Part shown: positions 15,758 to 24,900 of the stretch, piece by piece
How positions within the stretch are numbered: position 1 is the stretch's first letter
Layout: each line of letters begins with the position of its first letter
Assembly (NCBI RefSeq): GCF_009829685.1
Contig: NZ_VWSD01000009.1
Coordinates: forward strand, 1 to 40,689
Origin: Cellulomonas citrea
Lineage (GTDB): Bacteria > Actinomycetota > Actinomycetes > Actinomycetales > Cellulomonadaceae
Reading direction: 5' to 3'
DNA length: 40,689 nucleotides
Program-made: the position numbers and the translations under genes
Notes under the pieces: generated by a model
What the model was told of the DNA's origin: nothing
Databases searched by the model: none
The model's input: the letters and a program-made list of their open reading frames with translations, nothing else

Positions 15758-16782
15758 CGAAGACGGTCCCGCAGGTCAGCCGAGTGCCGCCACGTCCAAG
15801 CCGCACCGAGGTGCCACGGGGACCCCCCGTCGGCGATGGCACGAAAGGCACGCCAGCCGCCGCGGCGCTCGACCCTCGGGTCGAGCTCATGGACAAACTG
15901 CACGGCCGGCTCCACCTCGGCGAGCGGCGCCCCGTCTCGGACCCGGCCGATCACCCATGACAGGGCCTCCTCGACGGCGCGGTCGATCATGACCGCTTCG
16001 AGGTGGTCTCGAGCCGGCCCGGGATCCAGCCGCCCGAGGTGCGCTCGGTAGGCCTCGACCCGTTGCCCCACGTCACCGACCATGGTGGCGAAGTGGTTCT
16101 GCGACATGGCCGCCCCGTGAACCCGTCGGAAGGCGTGATCCGGTCCGTTGACGTGACCGACGTCGCTTACCGACGCGATCCTCAGCCACATGTCCACATC
16201 GCCAGCGTGCGGCTGCCTCGGGTCGTAGTAGCCCACCGCGTGCTGCACGCTCGTGCGGACCACCGCCTCGGGGCTGAAGAGCGCGCTGTTCCCTCTCTTG
16301 AACTGGAGCTCGATCCACCGGGAGCCCTGCCACAACGACCAGTCGACGGCGCGGGGGCGGAACCCCGGGGGTGCTCCCTGGAAGTCACGCGGGCGCCCGT
16401 AGGCCAGGCCGACCGAGGGGTGCGCCTCGAGCAGAGCACCCGCGCGGGCGAGAGCGCCCGGCGCGAGCAGGTCGTCGGCTGAGAGCAGAACCACGTAGTC
16501 GGAGTCCACCTGGGCGAGCCCGTCGTTGTACGTCGCGATGTGCCCGGCATTCGTCTCGTGACGGATCAGCCGAACCCGAGGATCCGCGTCGACGATTCGT
16601 CGTGCTACCTGCGCGGAGTCGTCGGTCGACGCGTCATCGACGACCGTCACCCGAACCTGGACACCAGACTGACCGAGCACGCTGTCGACGCAGTCAGGAA
16701 GGAAGCGCCCGTAGTTGTAGCAGGGGACCACCACCTCGACCAGCGGCGCACGAACCAACGAGACTGGTCGTCGCGCTCTCAC
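15727..16782 (-). CDS. Glycosyltransferase family 2
   Basis: A GT-A glycosyltransferase of 351 residues. The nucleotide-binding start is VEVVVPCYNYGRFLPDCVDS, then VVDDASTDDSAQVARRIVD, and the metal-binding SADDLL. A long C-terminal part with FRRVHGAAMSQNHFATMV fits family members acting on cell-surface polysaccharides. It starts at GTG 16782 with GGGGGTGG upstream and lies 16 bases after the aminotransferase gene. Its 3' end overlaps the flippase start by about 31 bases. G+C is low for the window (39 of 60 at 16561-16620), as in the flippase gene. The transferred sugar is unknown. Confidence 0.87.
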   Translation of the reverse strand: MRARRPVSLVRAPLVEVVVPCYNYGRFLPDCVDSVLGQSGVQVRVTVVDDASTDDSAQVARRIVDADPRVRLIRHETNAGHIATYNDGLAQVDSDYVVLLSADDLLAPGALARAGALLEAHPSVGLAYGRPRDFQGAPPGFRPRAVDWSLWQGSRWIELQFKRGNSALFSPEAVVRTSVQHAVGYYDPRQPHAGDVDMWLRIASVSDVGHVNGPDHAFRRVHGAAMSQNHFATMVGDVGQRVEAYRAHLGRLDPGPARDHLEAVMIDRAVEEALSWVIGRVRDGAPLAEVEPAVQFVHELDPRVERRGGWRAFRAIADGGSPWHLGAAWTWRHSADLRDRLRWRTWNRWGM

Positions 16783-16798
16783 GCCCCACCCCCGACCG

Positions 16799-17902
16799 TC
16801 ATACCAGGGCCTGCACCAGGACCTCGACCACCCGTTCCTGCTGGGCAGACGTGAGGTGCGGGAACATCGGCAGCGACAGGATGTGGTCGGCGGCCGCCTC
16901 GGCCACCGGGAACGCGCCCCGGCCCAGCCCGAGACCCGCGTACGCCGCGGTGAGGTGCACGGGCGTCGGGTAGTGGATCCCCGCCCCGATCCCGGCGTCC
17001 CCCAGCGCGGCGAGCACCCGGTCCCGCTCCTCGACCTGGACGACGTAGAGGTGCCAGATGTCCTCGTTGCCCGGTGCCGTGGTCGGGACCCGCACCCCCG
17101 GCACGTCGGCGAGCAGCGCGGCGTAGCGGTCCGCCGCCACCCGGCGCGCGGCGTTCCAGTCCTCGAGCCGGCGCAGCTTCGCCTCCAGCACGACGGCCTG
17201 GACGGTGTCGAGCCGGGAGTTCACCCCGATGAGCTCGTGCTCGTACTTGCGCGGCGAGCCGTGGGCCGAGAGCACCCGCACCGTCCGGGCCAGGTCGTCG
17301 TCGTCGGTGAGCACCCCACCGCCGTCGCCGGCTGCCCCCAGGTTCTTGCCGGGGTAGAAGCTCGTCCCCGCGATCGCACCGAAGGTGCCCGCCGTCCGGC
17401 CGCCCTGCCTGGCACCCTGCGCCTGGGCCGCGTCCTCGACGACGGGCACACCCGCCGCCTGCGCGATCGCCAGGAGCGGGTCCATCGGCGCGACCTGGCC
17501 GAACAGGTGCACCGGCACGATCGCCTGGGTGCGCGGCCCGACCGCGGCGCGCACCGCCTCGGGGTCCATGAGCAGGTGCACCGGGTCGACGTCGACGGGC
17601 ACCGGGACCGCCCCGATCCGCGAGACGGCCTCGGCGGTGGCGATGAACGTGTTCGCCGGAACGATCACCTCGCCCCCCGGCTGCACCCCCACGGCGCGGT
17701 AGGCCAGCTCCAGGGCGTCGGTGCCGTTGCCGACCCCGACGCAGTGCCGCACCCCGACGAACGCCGCGAACGCCTCCTCGAACCGACCGACCGCCGGACC
17801 GCCGATGAAGGCGGTCCGCGCGAACACCTCGGCCAGCCCGGAGTCGACCTCCCCGGCGATCTCGGCGTGCTGGGACAACAGGTCGACGAACGGGACGGAC
17901 AT
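16799..17902 (-). CDS. DegT/DnrJ/EryC1/StrS sugar aminotransferase, WbpE/QdtB-like
   Basis: A PLP-dependent aminotransferase of 367 residues that converts a keto group of a nucleotide sugar to an amine, with glutamate as usual donor. The start VPFVDLLSQHAEIAGEVDSG, the GNGTDAL turn at 59-65, VVEDAAQAQGA near 154-164 and Lys186 in SFYPGKNLGAAGDGG (Schiff-base lysine) are typical. VPANTFIATAEAVSRIGAVP and the overall pattern are closer to 3-keto sugar aminotransferases (WbpE, QdtB/FdtB) than to 4-keto ones; this is inference. ATG 17902 has GAGG five bases before it; the adjacent ATG 17905 is the alternative. It lies 50 bases after the PglD-like gene, inside the operon. Confidence 0.9.
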   Translation of the reverse strand: MSVPFVDLLSQHAEIAGEVDSGLAEVFARTAFIGGPAVGRFEEAFAAFVGVRHCVGVGNGTDALELAYRAVGVQPGGEVIVPANTFIATAEAVSRIGAVPVPVDVDPVHLLMDPEAVRAAVGPRTQAIVPVHLFGQVAPMDPLLAIAQAAGVPVVEDAAQAQGARQGGRTAGTFGAIAGTSFYPGKNLGAAGDGGGVLTDDDDLARTVRVLSAHGSPRKYEHELIGVNSRLDTVQAVVLEAKLRRLEDWNAARRVAADRYAALLADVPGVRVPTTAPGNEDIWHLYVVQVEERDRVLAALGDAGIGAGIHYPTPVHLTAAYAGLGLGRGAFPVAEAAADHILSLPMFPHLTSAQQERVVEVLVQALV

Positions 17903-17952
17903 CATGACCTCGGCTCTCTGGTGTGGATCGACGACTGGTGCAGCACGGACCG

Positions 17953-18597
17953 TCACCGGGCCCGGGTGGTGATCGGGCGCGCGGGCGTGCCCACCCACAC
18001 CTGGCCCGCCGGCAGGTCCTCCAGCAGCGCGGACCCCATGCCCAGGGTCGCACCTGCCCCGACCGAGACGCGCTCGCGGACCGCGGAGCTCATCCCGAGG
18101 TAGGCGCCCGGCCCGACGCGCACCCAGCCACCGAGGGCGACGCCGGCGCACAGGGTCGCGTAGTCCTGCACGACGTCGTCGTGCGTGAGCGTCACGTGCG
18201 GCATGACCACGACGTGGTCACCGATCTCGACCGCCGTCGTGAGCACGACACCGGCCAGCAGGATCGTGCCGCGTCCGATCCGGGTCGCCCCGGCCGTGGA
18301 GACCCCGGGGTGCACGACCGTCGCATAGCGCTCCGGCGTGACCCCGGCCCGGGTGAGCCGCTCGACCACCGACCTGCGTGCGGAGCCGCGGCCCGCGCAC
18401 ACCACGAGCTCGGCGGCCGGCCACCGGGCCACGTCGTCGATGCCACCCAGCACGGGCAGACCGTCGACGTCGCGCCCCACGAGGCCCGGGTCGTCGTCCA
18501 GGAAGCCGAGCACCTCACGCTCGCCCTGCTCCCGCAGCAGGGCCAGCACCTCACGGGCGAGCCCGCTCGCGGCGACCAGCAGGAGCGGTGCGGCCAC
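17953..18597 (-). CDS. PglD-like sugar O/N-acyltransferase
   Basis: A 214-residue acyltransferase of the PglD/NeuD family. The N-terminal Rossmann-like half begins LLLVAASGLAREVLALLREQ and has FLDDDPGL; the C-terminal left-handed beta-helix has VVMPHVTLTHDDVVQDYATL, with His of THDD in the place of the family's catalytic base, and ends WVGTPARPI. Such enzymes acylate the amine made by a DegT aminotransferase on a UDP- or dTDP-sugar. It follows a PglE-like aminotransferase by one base, which strongly suggests the two act in sequence. GTG 18597 is the start. Confidence 0.87.
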   Translation of the reverse strand: MAAPLLLVAASGLAREVLALLREQGEREVLGFLDDDPGLVGRDVDGLPVLGGIDDVARWPAAELVVCAGRGSARRSVVERLTRAGVTPERYATVVHPGVSTAGATRIGRGTILLAGVVLTTAVEIGDHVVVMPHVTLTHDDVVQDYATLCAGVALGGWVRVGPGAYLGMSSAVRERVSVGAGATLGMGSALLEDLPAGQVWVGTPARPITTRAR

Positions 18598-18598
18598 G

Positions 18599-19732
18599 TC
18601 AGAGCCCCGCCGCGTCCCGGATCGACCGGATGACCCGGTCCTGCTGCTCGTCGGTCATCACGTGGAAGACCGGGAGGATGAGCGTGGAGTCCGTGAGCCG
18701 CTCGGTCACCGGCAGCGGGCCGTGCTCGACACCCGCGTGCGCCGGCTGCCGGTGCGCCGCCATGATGCCGCGCCGGGCCGAGATCTCGTCACCGGCCAGG
18801 TGGGCCAGCAGCCCGTCACGGTCGACCGGGAACTGCTCCCCCACCTCGACCCAGTAGGACTGGAAGCTGCTCGTGCCCCACGCCGGGTCGGCCACCGGCC
18901 GCAGCCCGGGCACGGCCTCGAACGCGGCCGAGTAGCGGGCCGCGATCTGGCGGCGACGAGCGAGGATCTGGGGCAACCGGCCGAGCTGGACGAGCCCGAC
19001 CGCGGCCTGCAGGTCGGTCATCCGGTAGTTGTAGCCGACCTCGAGGTACTCCTCGGCCGGGGCCAGGACGCTCGCGTGCCGGTCGGCCGCCGAGACGCTC
19101 ATCGCGTGCTCGCGAAGCCGCCGGGCCCGCGCGGCCCAGTCCTCGTGGGGCGTCGTGAGCATGCCGCCCTCGCCCGTCGTGATGACCTTGCGGGGGTGGA
19201 ACGACCAGGCCGTGATCTCGGCGCCCGCGCCGACCGGACGACCGCGGTAGGTCGCGCCGGCACCGCATGCGGCGTCCTCGATCACCACGATGCCCCGCGG
19301 GTCGGTGACGGCACGGATCGCGTCGAGGTCGACGGGCACACCGCCCTGGTCCACCGCGATGACGGCACGGGTCCGCGGCGTGAGCACGGCCTCCACGGTC
19401 GCGGCGGTGAGGTTCCCCGTCGCCGCATCGACATCGGCGAAGACCGGGTGCGCACCGACGTAGGTGGGCGCGTTCGTGGTGGCGACGAAGGAGAAGGACG
19501 GGACCACCACCTCGTCACCGGCGCCGACACCCGCCACGACGAGCGCCAGGTGCAGCGCGGTCGTGCACGAGCTCGTCGCCACGGCGTAGGGCACCTGCTG
19601 GGCCTGGGCGAACTCCGCCTCGAACCGTGCGACCCGAGGGCCCTGGGCGACCCAGCCCGAGGCCAGCACCTCGTTGACCGCGTCGGCCTCCTCCTGGCCG
19701 AGCCAGGGACGCATCACGTCGATGCGGCTCAT
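18599..19732 (-). CDS. DegT/DnrJ/EryC1/StrS aminotransferase, PglE-like
   Basis: A PLP-dependent sugar aminotransferase of 377 residues. The opening MSRIDVMRPWLGQEEADAVN and SGWVAQGPRVARFE match the 4-keto sugar aminotransferases (PglE, perosamine synthase). Key sites are VIEDAACGAGA with Asp153 and the Schiff-base Lys182 in SFHPRKVITTGEGG. With the adjacent PglD-like acyltransferase it would form the last steps of an N-acylated 4-amino sugar such as N-acetylbacillosamine; the product is inference. The needed 4,6-dehydratase is not obvious in this window. ATG 19732 overlaps the SDR stop by four bases and has GAGGAG upstream. Confidence 0.9.
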   Translation of the reverse strand: MSRIDVMRPWLGQEEADAVNEVLASGWVAQGPRVARFEAEFAQAQQVPYAVATSSCTTALHLALVVAGVGAGDEVVVPSFSFVATTNAPTYVGAHPVFADVDAATGNLTAATVEAVLTPRTRAVIAVDQGGVPVDLDAIRAVTDPRGIVVIEDAACGAGATYRGRPVGAGAEITAWSFHPRKVITTGEGGMLTTPHEDWAARARRLREHAMSVSAADRHASVLAPAEEYLEVGYNYRMTDLQAAVGLVQLGRLPQILARRRQIAARYSAAFEAVPGLRPVADPAWGTSSFQSYWVEVGEQFPVDRDGLLAHLAGDEISARRGIMAAHRQPAHAGVEHGPLPVTERLTDSTLILPVFHVMTDEQQDRVIRSIRDAAGL

Positions 19733-20778
19733 GAGAGCTCCTCACCCGGTGCGGCGGACGTCGCGCTGGCGACCCAGTTGCGGTCCTCGATCCGGGCGAG
19801 CATCTCCTGCGGAGTCTGCGGCCGCGAGCTGAACCACCCGACGAGGTCGGCGACCCCGTCCTCGAAGACGACCTTGGTCTCGAAGCCGGTGAGCGACTTC
19901 ATGTACCGGCCGTCGACGATGAGCCGCCGCACGTCGCCCGGACGGTCCTCGAGGTGGACCGGGACGAGGTCGGGACGTCCCACCCCGGCCACCACCGCGG
20001 CAGCCAGGTCGTTGATCGTGACCTCACGCCCCGAGCCGAGGTTGACCGTCTGGCCGACCGCCTCGTCGCAGACCGCCAGCGCGGCGAGCCCGCGTGCGGT
20101 GTCGTGCACGTGCATGAAGTCCCGGGTCTGCTCACCGTCGCCGTAGACCAGCGGCGGCAACCCGCACAGTGCCCGGACGATGGTGCGCGGCAGCACCTCA
20201 CCGCTGTCACCCTCGAAGTGGCTGCGCGGGCCGTAGGTGTTGAACGGTCGAGCCACCACGGTCGCCATCCCGTGGGTGCGGAACGCCGCACGTGCGTAGG
20301 CCTCCCCGGCGAGCTTGCTGCCGCCGTACACCGTCTCCGGCCAGGTCGGGTGCCGCTCGTCCATCGGCGCGTACTGCGCGGTGCCGAAGACCTCGCTCGA
20401 GGAGACGTGGACGAACCGACGCACCTCGTGGCGCCGGGCCGCCTCCAGCAGCGTGAGCGTCGCGCCGGCGTTGACGTCATGGTTCTCGACGGGGTCGTGC
20501 AGCGAGTGCCGCACCCCCAGGCAGGCGAGATGCATGACGACGTCGACGCCCTGCAGCGCGCGCTCGACCGCATCACCGTCGCGCAGATCGGCCGCGTCGA
20601 ACCGCAGCCTCGGATCGGTCCCGAGCCGGACGAGGTTCTCGATCCGGCCGTTGGCGAGGTTGTCGATGACCCGGACCTCGGCGGGGTCGTGGTGCTCGAG
20701 CAGCTCGTCCACGAGGTGCGAGCCGATGAAGCCGGCCCCTCCGGTGACCAGGACCCGCGCGCCCTCGAGCCCGCTCAT
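19729..20778 (-). CDS. NAD-dependent epimerase/dehydratase (extended SDR)
   Basis: An extended short-chain dehydrogenase of 349 residues acting on a nucleotide sugar. GGAGFIG at 13-19 binds NAD(P); the active-site set is SSSE at 126-129 with Tyr151 and Lys155 in YGGSK. Later motifs ARPFNTYGPR and GDGEQTRDFMHVHD are typical of UDP-glucose or UDP-GlcNAc(A) 4-epimerases and UDP-glucuronate decarboxylases. The SSSE signature argues against a dTDP-glucose-type 4,6-dehydratase, which has a DE pair at this place. A C-terminal extension of about 30 residues follows the domain. ATG 20778 overlaps the oxidoreductase stop by four bases, and its stop overlaps the next start. Confidence 0.88.
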   Translation of the reverse strand: MSGLEGARVLVTGGAGFIGSHLVDELLEHHDPAEVRVIDNLANGRIENLVRLGTDPRLRFDAADLRDGDAVERALQGVDVVMHLACLGVRHSLHDPVENHDVNAGATLTLLEAARRHEVRRFVHVSSSEVFGTAQYAPMDERHPTWPETVYGGSKLAGEAYARAAFRTHGMATVVARPFNTYGPRSHFEGDSGEVLPRTIVRALCGLPPLVYGDGEQTRDFMHVHDTARGLAALAVCDEAVGQTVNLGSGREVTINDLAAAVVAGVGRPDLVPVHLEDRPGDVRRLIVDGRYMKSLTGFETKVVFEDGVADLVGWFSSRPQTPQEMLARIEDRNWVASATSAAPGEELS

Positions 20779-21821
20779 GCCGCACCCGCCCCGACGTTGC
20801 CCGCGACGGGGACGAGCCGGCCGGCCTCGCCGAGGCTGCGGCCCGCAGCCTCGAGCACGTCGAGCACCCGAAGACCGGCGCTGCCGTCGGTCCGCGGCGG
20901 GCGTCCCTCCCGGATGGCGGCGGCGAACTCGGCGACCATGACGCCGAGCGCCTCCGCCTCCTTGAGCGCCGGCGACCACGCGTCACCGAGCCGGTAGGAC
21001 ACCTGGGCGGCGGTCCGGTCCGCCGTCGTGGCCCGCAGGTCGACGCCCCGGTCGAACACCGTGAGGCGTTGCTGGGGTGCCAGGTCGTCCCACACGAGGG
21101 TCTTCTTGCTGCCGCCGACGACGAACTGCCGGATCTTGGTCGGGCTGAGCCAGTTCACGTGGACGTGGGCCATGGCCCCGCCGGGGAGCGGCAGCGTGAG
21201 GTAGCCGACGCAGGACTGGCCGACGCCCAGCGGATCGGCACCCTGTGCGCCGACGGCGGTCGGGACGAGACCCCCGGGCAGGATGAAGTCGAGGATCGAC
21301 AGGTCGTGCGGCGCCAGGTCCCAGAACACGTCGACATCGGGCTGCACGAGCCCGAGGTTGATGCGCACGGAGTCGACGAACTGGATCTCGCCGAGCGACC
21401 CGTCGGCGATGAGCTCACGGATCTTCAGGACCGGCGCCGTGTAGCAGAACGTGTGGTCGACCATGAGGGTGAGGCCACGTTCGGCCGCGAGCGCGACCAT
21501 CGCCCGGCCGGCCTGACCGCCGTCGGCGATGGGCTTCTCGACGACAACGTGCTTGCCCGCCTCGAGCGCCGCCGTCACGATGGCGGCGTGCGTCGCCGCG
21601 GGGGTCGCGACCGCCACCGCGTCCACGTCGTCCCGAGCCAGCACCTCCGGCAACGAGGTGACGACCTCGACGGTCGACCGGGCGCCCACCACCTTGCGAG
21701 CCCGCGCCTCGTCGAGGTCGCACACCGCGACGAGGTCCCAGTCAGGGCTGTTCCGGAAGTTCCGCGCCAGGTTGGGCCCCCAGTAGCCGGCCCCGATCAC
21801 TGCCACCTGCAGCTTGCTCAT
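20775..21821 (-). CDS. Gfo/Idh/MocA oxidoreductase, WbpB/WlbA-like
   Basis: An NAD(P)-dependent sugar oxidoreductase of 348 residues. The Rossmann motif is VIGAGYWGPNLARNF at 8-22, the family signature EKPIA is at 95-99, and DLAPHDLSILDF at 169-180 holds the conserved His-Asp of this group. In WbpB/WlbA such enzymes oxidise C3 of UDP-GlcNAc uronic acid, providing the 3-keto sugar for a WbpE-type aminotransferase and a WbpD acetyltransferase; both partner types occur in this window (16799 and 26856). It opens the seven-gene minus-strand operon. ATG 21821 has AAGGAC upstream. The substrate is inferred. Confidence 0.88.
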   Translation of the reverse strand: MSKLQVAVIGAGYWGPNLARNFRNSPDWDLVAVCDLDEARARKVVGARSTVEVVTSLPEVLARDDVDAVAVATPAATHAAIVTAALEAGKHVVVEKPIADGGQAGRAMVALAAERGLTLMVDHTFCYTAPVLKIRELIADGSLGEIQFVDSVRINLGLVQPDVDVFWDLAPHDLSILDFILPGGLVPTAVGAQGADPLGVGQSCVGYLTLPLPGGAMAHVHVNWLSPTKIRQFVVGGSKKTLVWDDLAPQQRLTVFDRGVDLRATTADRTAAQVSYRLGDAWSPALKEAEALGVMVAEFAAAIREGRPPRTDGSAGLRVLDVLEAAGRSLGEAGRLVPVAGNVGAGAA

Positions 21822-21902
21822 GTCGTCCTTGTCGCTCGGGTACGTCCAGTCTGTCCGCCAGGCGCGCGACGGTCACGCCGAGTCAGCCGAAATCGCCCGG
21901 CC

Positions 21903-21909
21903 TTCACCC
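21903..21909 (-). promoter_or_regulatory. GGGTGAA motif upstream of nucleotide-sugar operon
   Basis: On the minus strand GGGTGAA lies about 82-88 bases before the oxidoreductase start, in the 122-base gap after the large secreted-protein gene. The same heptamer occurs upstream of the genes at 26653, 26856 and 29089. It may be a shared regulator site; chance is not excluded. Confidence 0.3.
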
Positions 21910-21943
21910 GCGCCGAGCAGCCACGGTCCTCCGCCGCGACCGC

Positions 21944-24900
21944 TCAGCTCGAGGGCACGAAGACCAGGTCGACCCCGTACGAGGCGGACGAGCTGCTGCC
22001 GGGGAACCCCGTCCCGTAGACGTAGGCACCCCCCGGTGCGAGGCTCGTCAACGGACCGGCGGTCAGTGCCGTGGCCAACCCGTTGGGATCCACCGCGTAG
22101 TGCCCGGTGCTCGAGTGGTAGGCGACCGTGTAGGTCTGGCCGGGCGCCACGGACACCGGCGAGGCCAGCTGGACGGTCTGCCAGCCGGAGGCCGACTCCG
22201 CCGAGGATGCGGCCGAGGCCAGCAGGGTCTGCGACCCGTCCCAGAGCTTGACCGTGTGGACCCCGGTGTTCGCCGCGCCCTTGTAGAACCGGATGGCGGT
22301 CACCTGGCCCGGAACCGACGTGGTGAACCGGAGCCCCACCTGCACCGCTGCGGTGTCGTTCCAGGCGGCGTTGGCCGGCGTGTACGTGTCCGACCAGAAC
22401 GACACCGCCGAGGCCTGCGGCGCGCTCGTGGTGAACGACCACGACCCGCTCCCCAGTGTGGCGCCGTTCAGGCTCGCTGCCGCGGTGTAGGAGGTACCGG
22501 TGGCCATCGGGGTCGACGGGACGAAGGTGACGGTCAGGCTCGCCGCGTCGTAGCTGCTGGTGCCCGCGACGGCGCCCGAGGCCGAGCTCACCGAGAGCTG
22601 GGGCGTGCCCGAGGCGGGCGCCTTCGACAGCGTCGCCGACAGGGACGCCGTGGTCGACACCCCCGTCGCTCCCGCCGGAGGTGAGGTGGACACGACGGTC
22701 GGCGGCGTGGGCGCCCCCCGCACGAACACCACGTCGACGAAGTAGTTCGACTGCTGCCAGGTCGACGTCGGGAACCCACCGGACGCCCCGTACCGGTAGC
22801 GACCGTTGCCGACGGCAGGCACCGTGAGCGGACCGACCGTCAGATCAGCGGTGAAGGCGTTCGCGGTCACCGCGTAGTGGCCCTGGGGCGCGAGGTAGGA
22901 CACCACATAGGTCTGGCCGACGGTCACCTCGTAGGGGCTGCTGAACGTGGCCGTCTGCCAGCCCGAGGCCGACTCGTTGGCGAAGGTCACCGTGCGCAGC
23001 GCGGTCCCGTTCGAGCTCCACAGCGTGCCGACGTGGGTGCCGCCGTTCCCGGCGCCCTTGTAGAACCGCACCCCGGTGATCGAGCCGCTCTCGTTGGGTG
23101 TGAACGAGACGCCGAGCTCGACCGCGCCGGTGTCGTTCGCGGAGGCCGTGGCCGGGGTGCCGGTCGCGAAGAGCGAGCACGGGCAGCCGTCCGACCCCGT
23201 CGTGGTGAAGCTCCAGCTGACATCGGCTGCGGTGCTGCCGTCGGTGGCGGTCAGGTGGCTCGCGGTCGCGGTGTAGGACGTCGAGGCCGCCAGCGCCGAG
23301 GTCGGCGTGAAGGTCAGCGTCAGGCCGTCCGAGGACAGGCTCGTGGCACCGGCCACCGACGTCCCCGCGGCGGTCCGGAGCGCGAGCGAGGCCGCGCTCG
23401 TCACGGCCTTGGAGAAGGTGACGGAGACCGGGTTGCCTACCGGAGCGGCGGTCTCGCCAGACGCGGGCACCTGCGACGCCACGGTCAACGGGGTCGCCGC
23501 CCGCTTGAAGACCACGTCGACCAGGTAGCTCGTCGAGGTCGTCGTCGACGGGTACCCGTCGGCGTAGCTGTACATCCCGCTGTCGGTCGCGGTGCGCAGC
23601 GGGTCACGCTGCACACCGGCACCGGAGAACGCGCCCGCGGTCGCGGAGTACCGCCCGACCGTCGTGCGGTAGGACACCACGTACTCGGTGTTCTTCGTGA
23701 TCTGCACCGGCTGGGAGAACGTGGCGGTCTGCCAGCCGGTCGTGGTCTCGTTCGTGAAGGTCACGGTCGCGAGCGCGGCGCCGGTCGCCACCGACCAGAG
23801 CGTCCCGACGTGGGTCCCGGTGTTGTTCGGGCCCTTGTAGAACCGGACGCCGGTCACGGTGCCGTCCACGGAGCTGGCGAACCTCGTCCCGAGGGTCACG
23901 GCGTCGTTGTCCGGGACGTCGAGGACGCCAGGAACCGCGGAGTCGTTGTAGAGCGACACCACCTGGGCGCCGGCCACCTGGTCGGGTGCCGCCGTGGTGA
24001 AGGTCCAGCTCGGGCTCCCGGTGATGGCACCGCCGCCGACAGCCGTCGCAGCCAGGGTCGCCGTGTACGACGTGGAGGTGGCGAGCGCGGCGGACGGCGT
24101 GAACGTCACCGTCCGGCTGGCGGCGTCGTAGGTCTTGGTCCCGGCCACCGACGCCCCGGCTGCCGTCTTGAGGGTGAACGTCACGGTCGAGGCGGTCACG
24201 TCCTTGGAGAACACCGCCGAGAGGCTCGACCCGGTGAGCACCGAGCCCGCACCCGCCAGCGGCGTCTTCGACGAGATGACCAGCGGCGTCGTGTCGACCG
24301 TGTTGAACACGACGTCGACGTAGTAGTTGGAGGAGCCGTAGGTGCTCGTCGGGAAGCCGCCCGGCGCACCGTAGACCCCGGATGCGGCCGAACCGAAACC
24401 ACCCGGGACCGACAACGGCGCAGCGGTGTAGGCCCGATACCAGAACGCGTCGGCGCGGACGGCATACCCGCCCGCAGGTGCGGTGTACGAGACGACGTAC
24501 GTCGTACCCGCCGTCACCGGGACGGCCTGCGCCAAGGTCGCCGTCTGCCAGCCCGTCGCGGTCTCGGCGCTGAACGTCACGGTCGCGAGCTTCGCGCCCG
24601 CCGCCGACCACAGCGTCCCGGTGTGGGTTCCCGTGTTGCCGGAACCCTTGTAGAAGCGCACCCCGGTGATGTAGCCCGACGTGGACGGCACGACCTTGAG
24701 CCCGAGCTCGACGGCCGAGGTGTCCGAGGCCGATGCGACGGGCGGCACGGTCGAGCCGAACAGCGTGCAGGGGCAGGACACGGTGAAGCTGCGGCTCACC
24801 ACGGCGCCGATGTTGGCGCTGTCGTCCGTCGCCCGCACCTTGACGGCGGTGCTGCCGTTGCCGGTCTGGACGTAGGTGTAGCTCCAGCTCGTCGTGCCCG

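Noticed and set aside
18338-20146. Long plus-strand open frame opposite the aminotransferase and SDR genes
   Set aside because: Low-complexity Arg/Asp/Pro translation with no family resemblance; the minus strand encodes clear DegT and SDR enzymes.
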